A DNA stretch of 49,107 nt, from assembly GCA_903873135.1 (NCBI GenBank), contig CAIQNH010000018.1:1-49107 (forward strand). The letters are read 5' to 3'. This document shows, in pieces, positions 25,041-34,792 of the stretch. Position numbers and translations under genes: made by a program. The stretch comes from an uncultured Actinomycetes bacterium. Its GTDB lineage: Bacteria; Actinomycetota; Acidimicrobiia; Acidimicrobiales; Microtrichaceae. Below the pieces are notes generated by a model. The model did not search any database. It saw only the letters and a program-made list of their open reading frames with translations, and was not told where the DNA came from. The stretch's first letter is position 1. Each line of letters starts with the position of its first letter.

Positions 25041-26057
25041 GTGACCGAGACCGCGGCGCGCCCTGCTGCGCCCGACGGGGCCGGCGACACCGTCGTCGGC
25101 CCCCGGTCGTCGTCGGTGCCCGTCGTGCCCCCGGAACGGCTCCGGGCCAAGCGGCGGGCCGACCGCAAGCGGCGGCTCACGGTGCTGCTCCTGCTGTCGC
25201 CGTGGATCATCGGGTTCCTCGTCTTCACGCTCTACCCGATCGTCAACTCGTTCTACTGGTCCTTCACGGTCAAGCGGTACGGGTCGCCGGCGAAGTGGGT
25301 GGGCCTGGCCAACTACGAGCTCCTGTTCACCAACGACGAGCTGCTCACCTCGCTCGGCAACACCGCCTACCTGGCCGTCTTCGGGATGCCGGTGCGGATC
25401 GGCATCGCCCTCCTCGCCGCGTCACTGCTGGTGCGGGCCCGGCGGGGCAACGGCGTCTACCGGACGATGTTCTACGTGCCGTCCATCGTCCCGGCGGTGG
25501 CCAGCGGCGCGCTGTTCTTCTTCCTCCTGAAGGAGGGTGGCCCGCTGTCGAGTCTCTTCGGGGTGTTCGGCGCCGAGGCGCCCCTGTGGTTCCGCGACCC
25601 GCAGTGGGCCAAGCCGGCCCTGATCATGGTCACCACCTGGGCCCTCGGCGACCTCATGCTGATCCTGCTCGCCGGGCTGGTCGACATCCCGCGGAGCCTC
25701 TACGAGGCGGCCGAGCTCGACGGTGCCGGACGCTGGGCCAGGTTCCGGCACGTGACGCTCCCGATGATCAGCCCGGTCATCTTCTTCATCGTGCTCACCG
25801 GTCTGATCGGCGTCCTCCAGAGCTTCGACCAGGCGTACGTGTTCAGCCAGGGGGTGCGCGAGGGCCGCCTCACCGGCGAGCCCGGTGGCTCCCTGCTCAC
25901 CTACGCCATGCTGCAGCTGCGACTCTTCCAGGACGGCCGCATCGGGTTCGCCTCGGCGATGGCCTGGGTCATGTTCCTGATCACGTTCGCGATCACCATG
26001 GTCATGCTCGCCACCCGCCGCCGGTGGGTCCACACCGCCACCGAGGAGTGGGCGTGA
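25041..26057 (+). CDS. CUT1-type ABC sugar permease, first subunit
   Basis: This 338-aa MalF/UgpA-like permease has a long N-terminal basic leader, six membrane segments (first at LLLLSPWIIGFLVFTLYPIV) and the ATPase-docking EAA loop AAELDGAGRWARFRHVTLP. GTG follows the preceding stop with no gap. It pairs with the next permease to form the membrane channel. Confidence 0.93.
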   Translation: MTETAARPAAPDGAGDTVVGPRSSSVPVVPPERLRAKRRADRKRRLTVLLLLSPWIIGFLVFTLYPIVNSFYWSFTVKRYGSPAKWVGLANYELLFTNDELLTSLGNTAYLAVFGMPVRIGIALLAASLLVRARRGNGVYRTMFYVPSIVPAVASGALFFFLLKEGGPLSSLFGVFGAEAPLWFRDPQWAKPALIMVTTWALGDLMLILLAGLVDIPRSLYEAAELDGAGRWARFRHVTLPMISPVIFFIVLTGLIGVLQSFDQAYVFSQGVREGRLTGEPGGSLLTYAMLQLRLFQDGRIGFASAMAWVMFLITFAITMVMLATRRRWVHTATEEWA

Positions 26058-26887
26058 CCCGCACCCGCCGGCTGCTCGGTGTGGTGGGGCAGCACTCGGT
26101 CCTGATCGGGCTGGCGATCATCTTCGCCCTGCCGTTCTTCTTCATGCTGCTGCAGTCGGTCACCCCGCTCGAGGAGGCCAAGACCACGGTCCTGTGGCCG
26201 TCGTCGTTCGACTTCGGCAACTACAGCGAGGTCTTCGACCGGGTGCCGCTCGCCAGGTACATCCGCAACACGCTCCTGGTCTGCGCGCTCGTCGTGACCG
26301 GGACCATCGTGAGCTGCGTCCCGGTCGCCTACGCCTTCAGCCACATGCGCTGGCGCGGTCGGGGCGTGGTGTTCGTGCTGGTGCTCTCCACCATGATGCT
26401 GCCGTTCCAGGTGCTGTTCGTCAGCCAGTACGAGATCTTCTCGAACCTCGGATGGTTGAACACGATCCTCCCGCTGGTCGTCCCGTCGTTCTTCGCCAAC
26501 GCGTTCAGCATCTTCCTGCTGCGCCAGTTCTTCCTCACCCTGCCGACCGAGACCATCGACGCCGCCCGGGCCGACGGTGCCGGCGAGTTCCAGATCCTCA
26601 CCCGGATCGTCGTGCCCATGGCCAAGCCGGGGATCATGGCCGTGGCGATCTTCCAGTTCCTGTTCGCCTGGAGCGACTTCTTCGGGCCGAACATCTACCT
26701 GTCCGACGAGTCGAACCTCACGCTCGCCGTCGGGCTCGTCCGGCTCAACACGGCCGCCGCCCGACTCGGCGAGTCCAACCTGACCATGGCGGCGTCGGTG
26801 ATCTTCGTCATGCCCCTCGTGGTCATCTTCTTCTTCGCCCAGAAGATCTTCATCGAGGGCGTCACGCTCACGGGCACCAAGGGCTGA
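26054..26887 (+). CDS. CUT1-type ABC sugar permease, second subunit
   Basis: This 277-aa MalG/UgpE-like permease has six membrane segments and the EAA loop AARADGAGEFQILTRIVVP. The C-terminus (KIFIEGVTLTGTKG) is the typical ending of this subunit. The GTG start overlaps the first permease by 4 bp. Confidence 0.93.
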   Translation: MTRTRRLLGVVGQHSVLIGLAIIFALPFFFMLLQSVTPLEEAKTTVLWPSSFDFGNYSEVFDRVPLARYIRNTLLVCALVVTGTIVSCVPVAYAFSHMRWRGRGVVFVLVLSTMMLPFQVLFVSQYEIFSNLGWLNTILPLVVPSFFANAFSIFLLRQFFLTLPTETIDAARADGAGEFQILTRIVVPMAKPGIMAVAIFQFLFAWSDFFGPNIYLSDESNLTLAVGLVRLNTAAARLGESNLTMAASVIFVMPLVVIFFFAQKIFIEGVTLTGTKG

Positions 26888-26895
26888 GCGCCGCC

Positions 26896-29394
26896 GTGAC
26901 CGAGTCGTCGACCACCCCGGAGCCGACTGCCTCCCCGGCCCACCCCGTCGTGCCCGGTTCCCCGGCCCACCCGGCGCTCCCGGCCGACACCATCCGGGCG
27001 GTCGAGGTGCACTACTACCGGGTGCCGCACGAGCGCTGGGAGCTGATGCTGCTGCGCGCCGTGCAGTCCGGGGCCAACGCCGTGTCCACCTACGTCCCGT
27101 GGATCCACCACGCGCCCCGGCCCGACGTGCTGGACCTCACCGGCGCCACGGCCCCCGAGCGCGACCTCGTCGGCTTCGTGGAGCGCTGCGCCGCCCACGG
27201 ACTGGGGTTCATCGCCAAGCCGGGCCCGTTCTGCGACTCCGAGATGCTCGGTGGCGGCGTCCCGACGTGGCTGATCGAGGCGCACCCCGACTGGTGGGCG
27301 GTCCGCCACGACGGCCGCCCCTACCGCCACGGCGACTCCGACGACCCCCGGCTCGGCTACGACCACCCCGAGGCGGTCGCCGCGTCCTGCGAGTGGATCC
27401 GCGCCGTCTGTGGAGCGCTGGAGCCGTTCGCGTCCCGCGGCGACGGCCCCGGGTGGCTGTGGGCGGTGCAGGTCGACAACGAGACCCCCGGCGACGGCAT
27501 GTGGATCCACGAGGACGGAGCGGCCCCGTCGCCGATCCGGGCCGACCTGGCCGACGTCGGTCGTTGGCGGGCCTTCCTGGCCGCTCGATACGGCGACGTC
27601 GACACGCTGGACCGGGCCTGGGGGACGGTCCACGGGAGTCTGGACGAGGTGGGGTTCCCGGGTCCGTGGGACGCGCCGGTCACGGTCGAGGGCCTGCGTC
27701 CGTGGATCGACCTCGACCGCTTCGCCGACCACCAGCTGGCGGTGGGGCTCGGTGCGTACGCCACGGCCGTGCGCGACGTGCTGGGTGATCGGGTCCCGTT
27801 GTTCCACGACCTCCTGTGCATGCCCTGGCCGCTGGCGGGGATGCTGGTCGACCCGTCGGTCCCGGCCGAGACCTGCGGGTGGGTCGGCCAGAACGTCTAC
27901 GCCGAGGGGGTCGACCCGGGGGAGATGATCGCCGGGACGGCGTGGTACCGGATGGACGACGACGAGTACGTGCACCACGCGTGGTGGCGGACCCGGCTCT
28001 GCCACACCCTCTCGCCCGCCGGCCTGCCGCACCTCGTCCCCGAGATCTCCGCCCGGCAGGCCTTCTACCTGCAGTGCTCGCTGGTCGGCGGCATGGACGC
28101 CCCCTGCATCTACGTGCTGCACTCCTCCGAGCCCGAGCCGGTCGGCGTCGGCGCGTTCCAGCGCTGGGCCGAGGAGGCCCCCGTGCTGCCCGACGGGAAC
28201 GTGCTCGAGTGGTGGTGGAACCTCCGGTGCCTGTTCCTCTGTCTCGCCGCCGGCGGCGCCGACCTGGCCGCCGCACCGCTCGAGTCGCCGGTCGCGATCG
28301 TCACCGACCACGCCGGCGAACGACTCGCCCGTTGGTCGGGACTCATCCCGGGTGCCGGTTGGCCGGAGGGCGCACCGCTCGCTGCGCTGGCCGAGGGCTC
28401 CAACACCTCTGCGGCCGGACTCCGACTGGCGCGACGGCTCGTCGACGCCGGGGTGCCCTTCGACGTGGTCACCGCCGACCGGGACCCGCTCGACGGCTAC
28501 GAGGTGGTGCTCGTGCCCGACACCCGGGTGCTCAGCCGCGCGGCCCGCGACCGCCTGGCCGACCTGGCTGCCGCCCACCCGGGGCGCGTCCTGCTCGACG
28601 GCTCCGCTCCCGAACTGGACGAGGACCTGCGGCCGATCGAGCCGATCGTCGCACCCGTCGGGGTCGACGTGGAGGCGCTCCCGGGCCGGCGGGCGACCCC
28701 GGACGGCGTCGACGTGGGCGTGCGGACCGGTCCCTCGGGGCGGCGCTACGTCACGGTGGTCAACCGGACCCACGGCTCGGCACGACTCGAGGTCGACGGG
28801 GTGCCGGTCACCGCAGGTGCGGCGTCGGTGACGTGGTTCGCCCACGACGACGGTCGGGTGGTCGCCGCCATGCTCCACGGCGAGGACGCCGCGGTCGGTC
28901 CGGTCACGTCGTCCCAGGGTCAGGTGGCCGTCGCCCTCCTCGGGGGTCCGGAGGGTCCGCCCGTGTGGCACGTGGTGGCCGAGGAGCGGACCCGGGTGAC
29001 GTTGCCGGACCTGGCGGAGGGTGCCGTCGCCGTGCGGACGACCCTCGCGGGCAGCGTCGACGAGCTCGGACCGCTCGACGGTGCCGCGCTGCGCTTCGTG
29101 CACCTCGACGACGCGGGCCGCACCGACCGGGTGCTCGTGGGTGCGCCTGCAGCCGCCCGGGCCGCCGCCGACGCCGTGGTCGCGCCGGTGGTCGAGTACA
29201 TGCTCGCCGCGCTGGCCCGGGTCGAGGCCGACGCCGCCGAGCTCGGGCTGAGCGGCGCCGAGGTCGTCGACCGGATCCGCCGGATCCGCAGCGCCCGCGT
29301 GGCGGGGACCGCGACCGAGGAGGAACTCGAGCTGCTCGACCGGCTCACGCCGATCGCCGTGCGGGCCAACGACATCCGACTGGGGGTCTCGTGA
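26896..29394 (+). CDS. Glycoside hydrolase family 35-like beta-galactosidase
   Basis: This 832-aa, leaderless (cytoplasmic) clan GH-A enzyme has a GH35 signature in KPGPFCDSEMLGGGVPTWL, the acid/base Glu in VQVDNETPG (Glu196), where family members usually read QVENE, and a candidate nucleophile in LVPEISARQAF (Glu383). The C-terminal half (about residues 440-700) has a Rossmann-like beta-galactosidase trimerisation-type region and beta-sandwich text. Retaining beta-galactosidase activity is the default expectation, but GH35 also includes exo-glucosaminidases, which would fit this amino-sugar locus. GTG at 26896 starts 8 bp after the permease stop. Confidence 0.82.
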   Translation: MTESSTTPEPTASPAHPVVPGSPAHPALPADTIRAVEVHYYRVPHERWELMLLRAVQSGANAVSTYVPWIHHAPRPDVLDLTGATAPERDLVGFVERCAAHGLGFIAKPGPFCDSEMLGGGVPTWLIEAHPDWWAVRHDGRPYRHGDSDDPRLGYDHPEAVAASCEWIRAVCGALEPFASRGDGPGWLWAVQVDNETPGDGMWIHEDGAAPSPIRADLADVGRWRAFLAARYGDVDTLDRAWGTVHGSLDEVGFPGPWDAPVTVEGLRPWIDLDRFADHQLAVGLGAYATAVRDVLGDRVPLFHDLLCMPWPLAGMLVDPSVPAETCGWVGQNVYAEGVDPGEMIAGTAWYRMDDDEYVHHAWWRTRLCHTLSPAGLPHLVPEISARQAFYLQCSLVGGMDAPCIYVLHSSEPEPVGVGAFQRWAEEAPVLPDGNVLEWWWNLRCLFLCLAAGGADLAAAPLESPVAIVTDHAGERLARWSGLIPGAGWPEGAPLAALAEGSNTSAAGLRLARRLVDAGVPFDVVTADRDPLDGYEVVLVPDTRVLSRAARDRLADLAAAHPGRVLLDGSAPELDEDLRPIEPIVAPVGVDVEALPGRRATPDGVDVGVRTGPSGRRYVTVVNRTHGSARLEVDGVPVTAGAASVTWFAHDDGRVVAAMLHGEDAAVGPVTSSQGQVAVALLGGPEGPPVWHVVAEERTRVTLPDLAEGAVAVRTTLAGSVDELGPLDGAALRFVHLDDAGRTDRVLVGAPAAARAAADAVVAPVVEYMLAALARVEADAAELGLSGAEVVDRIRRIRSARVAGTATEEELELLDRLTPIAVRANDIRLGVS

Positions 29395-31562
29395 CCGGGT
29401 TCGTCGAGCCGGACGGCTGGGAGCTGTCGAGCTCGCCCGAGGGCCCCTGGCAGCCGGCGTCCGTCCCCGGCAACTGGTACCTCGACGGCGTCGACGGGCC
29501 GGAGACGGTCTGGTACCGCACACGCGTCGAGGTCCCCGCCGACTGGGGTGACGGACCGGTCGAGGTGCAGGTCGGTGCGGCCGACTACCGGGCGACGGTG
29601 CTCTGGGACGGCGTCGAGGTCGGCTCGCACACGGGCGGGTTCGCCCCGTTCACGGTCGGGGCACCCGGCGGGGTCGGGACCCACGAGCTGGTGGTCAGGG
29701 TCGAGTGCCCGACCGACGAGTTCGGCACGGTCTGGCCCCACTCCAAGACCACGTTGCGCGGCGTCATGGGGCACCACGACGCCCGGCCCGGGAGCTGGTC
29801 CGAGCGCGGCCAGGAGCGCTCCACCGGCGGCATCTGGGGATCCGTGACGGTCCGTCCCCGTCCCGAGTTCGCGCTGCGGGCGCTCCGGTTGTCCACGGAG
29901 GTCCGCGGCGCCGACGCCGACCTGCGGCTCGTCGCCGTGGTCGACCACCACGGGAGCGAACCCTCGTGGGTCCGCCTCCGGGTGTCGCTGGTCGAGGACG
30001 GTGGCGAGGGTGCCGCCCGCCACCACCTCTGGGCCGACACCTTCGTGGACCCCGGTCGCCAGGAGGTCGAGCTCACCGGAACGCTGGCCGCACCCCGGCT
30101 GTGGTGGACCTGGGACCAGGGCGAGCCGCACCTCCACCTGGCGCGGACCGAGCTCGTGGTCGTCGACGGCGGCCCGTCCGCCGACGCCTCGACCGGTCGG
30201 GTCGTCGTCGCCGACGAGCGACTCGTCGGCGTGCGCACCCTCGAGGTCGGTGCCGACTGGGTGTGGCGGCTCAACGGCCGTCCCGTGTTCGTGCGCGGCG
30301 TGAACTACATCGGCGAGCAGTGGCTCTCGGCGCTGGACGCCGACCGGGCGGCGGGCGACGTCGCCCTGGCCGTGGGCGCGAACCTCAACACGGTGCGGGT
30401 CCACGCCCACGTGAGCGTGCCCGCGTTCTACGACGCGTGCGACGCCGCCGGGGTGCTGGTCTGGCAGGACCTCCCCATGCAGTGGGGCTACGCCGACACC
30501 GCCGAGACCTACCGGGTGGCCCGGGCGATGGTGTCCGAGGTCGTCGACCTGCACGGGTGGCGGCCGTCGGTCGCCTACTGGTGCGCGCACAACGAGTCGC
30601 CGTGGAACGAGCCGTGGATGGCCGACGAGGCCGGCCGGTTCGTCCCGGACCAGAACCAGCGGCTCGACCACGAGCTCGCCGGCCTGTTCCGTCGGCTCGA
30701 CCCGTCGCGTCCGGTGATCGCCAACTCCGGTGCCGGTGACGGCCACACCTACCCCGGTTGGTACTGGGGGAGCTGGCGGGTCGCCTCGGAGATCCCCGGC
30801 GGTGCCTTCGTCACGGAGTACGGCGCCCAGGCCGTCCCGGACCTCGAGACCCTGCGGACGTGGCTGCCCGAGCACCCGACCCTCGAGGACTGGTCGTTCC
30901 ACGGCTTCCAGCACCACGAGGTCGGTCGTCACGTCGGGGTGAACGTCTTCGCCAACACCGTGGAGGAGATCGTCGAGGCCACCCAGCGCTACCAGGCCCG
31001 CCTGCTGCAGTTCGCCACCGAGCACTACCGGCGGCGCAAGCGTGAGCGGGTGCAGGGTGTGATCCCGTTCATGCTCGTCGACCCGTGGCCGTGCGTGAGC
31101 TGGTCGGTCGTGGACCACCTCCGCCGGCCGAAGCTCGGCTACGACGCGCTCGCCCGGGCCATGCAGCCGGTCCTCCCGAGCATCGAGGCGGCGAGCGACG
31201 CCTACCCGGGTGACGACCCGTTCGACCCGGACCCGTGCGTGTTCGGCGTCTGGTGGGTCAACGACCGGCACGAGTCCTACCCCGGGGCCTCGCTCGGGTG
31301 GCGGCTCGTCACCGCCGGTGGGCGCGAGCTCGACCGGGCCGAGCGCCGGGTCGACGTGTTCGCCGACGGCGCACGCCGGGTGCTGCAGGCGGGACCGTTC
31401 GAGCTGGCACCCGGGGCCTACGCGCTCGAGAGCTGGCTGATCGACGCCGACGGACGACCGCTCGGCGAGAACCGCTGGGACTTCTCGGTGAACGCCGCCC
31501 CCGACTGGCCGGCCGAGGTCGCCGGGGACGTCGCCACCGAGCAGGAGGAGGTCGGTTCGTGA
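29391..31562 (+). CDS. Glycoside hydrolase family 2 enzyme (beta-mannosidase/beta-galactosidase type)
   Basis: This 723-aa GH2 protein has the canonical order: sugar-binding beta-sandwich (residues 1-155, with PGNWYLDGVDGPETVWYRT), Ig-like domain (to about 265) and TIM barrel. The acid/base is in YWCAHNESPW (Glu402) and the nucleophile in AFVTEYGAQAVP (Glu476). The run RGVNYIGEQWL and NTVRVHAHV mark the barrel start. Sequence alone does not separate beta-mannosidase, beta-glucuronidase and beta-galactosidase; the text leans to beta-mannosidase-like. It has no signal peptide, so it acts after import. GTG overlaps the GH35 gene by 4 bp. Confidence 0.87.
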   Translation: MTGFVEPDGWELSSSPEGPWQPASVPGNWYLDGVDGPETVWYRTRVEVPADWGDGPVEVQVGAADYRATVLWDGVEVGSHTGGFAPFTVGAPGGVGTHELVVRVECPTDEFGTVWPHSKTTLRGVMGHHDARPGSWSERGQERSTGGIWGSVTVRPRPEFALRALRLSTEVRGADADLRLVAVVDHHGSEPSWVRLRVSLVEDGGEGAARHHLWADTFVDPGRQEVELTGTLAAPRLWWTWDQGEPHLHLARTELVVVDGGPSADASTGRVVVADERLVGVRTLEVGADWVWRLNGRPVFVRGVNYIGEQWLSALDADRAAGDVALAVGANLNTVRVHAHVSVPAFYDACDAAGVLVWQDLPMQWGYADTAETYRVARAMVSEVVDLHGWRPSVAYWCAHNESPWNEPWMADEAGRFVPDQNQRLDHELAGLFRRLDPSRPVIANSGAGDGHTYPGWYWGSWRVASEIPGGAFVTEYGAQAVPDLETLRTWLPEHPTLEDWSFHGFQHHEVGRHVGVNVFANTVEEIVEATQRYQARLLQFATEHYRRRKRERVQGVIPFMLVDPWPCVSWSVVDHLRRPKLGYDALARAMQPVLPSIEAASDAYPGDDPFDPDPCVFGVWWVNDRHESYPGASLGWRLVTAGGRELDRAERRVDVFADGARRVLQAGPFELAPGAYALESWLIDADGRPLGENRWDFSVNAAPDWPAEVAGDVATEQEEVGS

Positions 31563-32548
31563 GCACCCGGATCGCAGTCCTGGGGTACGGCTTCATCGCC
31601 GACCTCCACACCCGGGCGGCGCAGGCTGCCGGGGCCACGGTCGTCTCGGTGACCGGACACCGCCCGGAGTCCGCCGCGGCGTTCGCCGAGCGGCACGGGA
31701 TCGGGCGCTCCGGCTCCGACTGGACCGAGGCGGTCGCAGCCGCCGACGTCGACGCCGTCGTGGTGGGCACGCCGAACTCGCTGCACCACCCGCAGACGAT
31801 GGCGGCCGTCGCCGCGGGCAAGCACGTCCTGGTGGACAAGCCGATGGCGCTCGACACCGCGCAGGCCACGGAGATGCGCGACGCGGCGGCGGCAGCGGGC
31901 GTCACGCTCTGCGTCGGCCACATGTGGCGCTACCGGGACGAGGTGACCCGGTTGCGGGACCGGATCGCCGCAGGCGAGCTGGGTCGGGTGGTGCGGACCC
32001 GCGGCTACGGGATCCACGCCGGGTGGGGTCCATCCGGTTGGTTCCGGGACCCGGCGCTGGCCGGGGGAGGGGCCCTGATCGACATGGGCATCCACGCGAT
32101 CGACACGGTCCGGTACCTGCTCGGGGACCCGACCGCCACGCGGGTCGTGGCGTCGATCGGCACCGGTTTCGACGACCCGGCAGGTGCGACGGCCGACCCG
32201 CGCATCGACACCGACGGCGTGGTCCTCGTCGACTGGTCCGACGGCGTCCGCAGCGTGGTGGAGTCGGGCTGGTGGCAGCCGGTGCTCGAGGGCGTCGAGG
32301 CCGAGACCGAGGTCTACGCCACCGCCGGACACGCTCGGATCTGGCCGGCGTTCACGGCGGCCTCACCGCCACCGGCGGACTACGAGCACTGCGCGCTGCC
32401 CATGTACGCCGCCCAGATGGCCGACTTCCTGGAGTGCGCCGCGACCGGGGCGCAGCCCCGTGCCTCGGCGGAGGTCGGTCTCGAGGCGTTGCGCATCGTC
32501 GAGGCGGCGTACCGGTCCGCCGCCGAGGTCCCCGGGAGGTCGTCGTGA
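31559..32548 (+). CDS. Gfo/Idh/MocA family oxidoreductase
   Basis: This 329-aa NAD(P)-dependent sugar or cyclitol dehydrogenase has Rossmann motif IAVLGYGFIADLHTRAA, the DKPMA motif that holds the catalytic Lys, and GGGALIDMGIHAID with the active-site Asp/His. Members oxidise inositols, glucose derivatives and UDP-sugars, and also make 3-keto glycosides. Here it may oxidise a released sugar to a keto sugar that the aminotransferase or GH4 enzyme uses; that is inference. GTG overlaps the GH2 gene by 4 bp. Confidence 0.9.
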   Translation: MSTRIAVLGYGFIADLHTRAAQAAGATVVSVTGHRPESAAAFAERHGIGRSGSDWTEAVAAADVDAVVVGTPNSLHHPQTMAAVAAGKHVLVDKPMALDTAQATEMRDAAAAAGVTLCVGHMWRYRDEVTRLRDRIAAGELGRVVRTRGYGIHAGWGPSGWFRDPALAGGGALIDMGIHAIDTVRYLLGDPTATRVVASIGTGFDDPAGATADPRIDTDGVVLVDWSDGVRSVVESGWWQPVLEGVEAETEVYATAGHARIWPAFTAASPPPADYEHCALPMYAAQMADFLECAATGAQPRASAEVGLEALRIVEAAYRSAAEVPGRSS

Positions 32549-33825
32549 AGGTCGCCGTGGTCGGTGGAGGGTCCACCTACACCCCCGAACTGGTCGACGG
32601 ACTGCTCCGACGCCGCGAGGAGCTCGACCTCTCCGAGCTGGTCCTGGTCGACGTGGACGCGTCCCGCCTGGCCGTCCTGGGTCCGCTCGCCGCCCGGATG
32701 GCCGAGCGTCAGGCGCCCGGGGTGCGGGTGTCGTGGGGGCTCGACGTGGCCGAGGGGGTGCGCGACGCCCGCTACGTCGTCAGCCAGATCCGCGTCGGAG
32801 GCATGGAGGCCCGGGAGCGGGACGAACAGCTCGGTCGTGAGTTCGGTCTCGTCGGCCAGGAGACCGTGGGCGTGGGTGGGTTCGCCAACGCGCTGCGCAC
32901 CATCCCGGTGGCGCTGCGCATCTCGGAGATCATCGACGACGAGGCGCCGGACGCCACCCTGTTCAACTTCACCAACCCGGCGGGGCTGGTGACCGAGGCG
33001 CTGTGCCGGCACGGTCACGTGCCGACCGTCGGGTTGTGCAACGTGCCGTGGTCGACCAAGGCCGAGATCGCGGCGGCCTTCGGGGCGGCCCCCGAGGACG
33101 TGGACCTGGACACGGTCGGCCTGAACCACCTCACGTGGACCCGACGGGTGGTCGTGGCCGGGGAGGACCGGACCGAGGAGGTGCTCACGGCGCTCCGCGG
33201 GCTCGTCGGCAAGCAGCTGTCCTCCGACGGTGAGCCCGACTGGACGCGCGACACCATCGGCCTGATCGACGCGATCCCGAACTACTACCTCCTCTACTAC
33301 TACGAGACCGAGGCGTGGCTCCGGTACCAGGCCACCCACCCGACCCGGGCGGCCGAGGTGATGGCGATCGAGTCACGACTGCTCGAGCAGTACGCCGACC
33401 CGGAGCTCGACGAGAAGCCGCCCGAGCTCGCTCAGCGCGGTGGCGCCTACTACTCCGAGGCGGCTGCGGCGCTCATGGCCGACATGGCGAGCGACGCCGG
33501 CACCGTCCACGTGGTGAACCTCGAGAACCGCGGGGCCATCCCCGGGTTGCCCGACGACGTCGTGGTGGAGACCGCTGCGGTCGTCACCTCGAACGGACCG
33601 GTCGCCCGCCCCACCGAGCCACTCCGGCCCGACGTGGACGCGCTCGTCCGGACGGTCAAGGACGTGGAGCTGCTCACGGTGCAGGCGGCGGCCGAGGGCG
33701 ACGAGGAGGCCGCCCGCCTGGCGCTGCTCACCCACCCGCTCGGCCCATCCGCCCACCAGGTCGACGCCGTGTGGTCACGTCTGCGTGAGGTCAACGCCGG
33801 GCTCCTCGGGAGGCTCGATGCCTGA
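32545..33825 (+). CDS. Glycoside hydrolase family 4, 6-phospho-beta-glycosidase type
   Basis: GH4 enzymes cleave glycosides by an NAD+ and Mn2+ dependent redox-elimination mechanism. The 426-aa protein begins with the NAD site VAVVGGGSTYTPELVDGLL, and shows NFTNPAGLVTEAL, VGLCNVPWS with metal ligand Cys165 and GLNHLTWTRR with metal ligand His195. The N-terminal text is of the 6-phospho-beta-glucosidase (CelF/LicH) type. No PTS gene is present, so the phosphorylated substrate would have to be made by the kinase encoded next door. GTG overlaps the oxidoreductase gene by 4 bp. Confidence 0.92.
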   Translation: MKVAVVGGGSTYTPELVDGLLRRREELDLSELVLVDVDASRLAVLGPLAARMAERQAPGVRVSWGLDVAEGVRDARYVVSQIRVGGMEARERDEQLGREFGLVGQETVGVGGFANALRTIPVALRISEIIDDEAPDATLFNFTNPAGLVTEALCRHGHVPTVGLCNVPWSTKAEIAAAFGAAPEDVDLDTVGLNHLTWTRRVVVAGEDRTEEVLTALRGLVGKQLSSDGEPDWTRDTIGLIDAIPNYYLLYYYETEAWLRYQATHPTRAAEVMAIESRLLEQYADPELDEKPPELAQRGGAYYSEAAAALMADMASDAGTVHVVNLENRGAIPGLPDDVVVETAAVVTSNGPVARPTEPLRPDVDALVRTVKDVELLTVQAAAEGDEEAARLALLTHPLGPSAHQVDAVWSRLREVNAGLLGRLDA

Positions 33826-34792
33826 GGCCCCGGTCGTCGTCGGCGTCGACGGCGGCGGCACGAAGACCGACCTGCTCGTCGTCGACGCGCAGGGGGCCGT
33901 CGTCGGCCGGGCCTCGGGCGGTGGTGCCAACTGGGAGGGGGTCGGCACCGACGCCGTGGGGGAGGTGCTCGGCGGACTGCTCGACGAGGCGCTCGGTGCG
34001 TCCGGTCGGAGCCGCGACGACGTGGCGGCGTGGGTGTGCTGCCTGGCCGGGGTCGACTGGCCGTCGGACCCGCACCGACTCGCCCCGGCCCTCGACGGAC
34101 TCGGGGTCGGTGGCGAGCGTGTCGTGCTCAACGACTCCTTCGCCGCGCTGCGTGCCGGTACCTCCGGACCCGTCGGCTGCGTCTCGATCGCCGGGACCGG
34201 CGGGGTCTGTGCCGGCCGGAACGCCCGTGGGGAGGTGGCGCGCACCATGGGGGTGGGCATCGGTGAGGGGTCGGGAGCGTGGACGCTCGTCAGCGGGGCC
34301 CTGGGCGCCGTGGCCGAGGCCCACCACCACAGCGGCCCGCCCACGGCGCTGAGCGAGCGGTTCACCGCGCAGGCCGGCGTCGACGGCGTCGAGGCGTTCT
34401 TCGAGGGGGTGACGCGCGGGACGGTCCCGGTCGGGGCCGACCTGGCCCCGCTGGTGCTCGAGGTGGCCGCCGCCGGCGACGACGTGGCCCGGGCCGTGGC
34501 CAGCGACGCCGGCGAGCGGCACGGCCGCGACCTGGCGGGCCTCGCCGACCGACTCGACATGTGCGACGAGCCGGTCGAGGTGGTGCTCGCGGGCGGTGTC
34601 CACGTCCACGGTGCCGGTCCGTTCCGCGACTCGTTCTGCGACGCGGTCCGCAGCCGGGTACCGGCTGCCGAGTTCGTGGTGCTCGCCACCGCTCCGGTGG
34701 TGGGTGCGGCCCTGCTGGCGCTCGAGCTCGCCGGGTGGCCGGCGGAGTCCGTCCGCGCCGCGCTGGTCGAGGCAGTGACGGGAGCGGCGTGA
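33818..34792 (+). CDS. BadF/BadG-type sugar kinase (GlcNAc kinase-like)
   Basis: This 324-aa ASKHA-fold ATPase of the BadF/BadG/BcrA/BcrD family has phosphate-1 motif GVDGGGTKTDLLVVD, SIAGTGGVCAGRN (phosphate-2) and VVLAGGVHVHGAG (adenosine motif). This family includes N-acetylglucosamine kinase. The ATG at 33818 lies 4 nt after GGGAGG and overlaps the GH4 gene by 8 bp; an in-frame start at 33785 is rejected because it is inside GH4. It probably phosphorylates GlcN(Ac) or a disaccharide at O6, supplying NagB and GH4. Confidence 0.87.
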   Translation: MPEAPVVVGVDGGGTKTDLLVVDAQGAVVGRASGGGANWEGVGTDAVGEVLGGLLDEALGASGRSRDDVAAWVCCLAGVDWPSDPHRLAPALDGLGVGGERVVLNDSFAALRAGTSGPVGCVSIAGTGGVCAGRNARGEVARTMGVGIGEGSGAWTLVSGALGAVAEAHHHSGPPTALSERFTAQAGVDGVEAFFEGVTRGTVPVGADLAPLVLEVAAAGDDVARAVASDAGERHGRDLAGLADRLDMCDEPVEVVLAGGVHVHGAGPFRDSFCDAVRSRVPAAEFVVLATAPVVGAALLALELAGWPAESVRAALVEAVTGAA

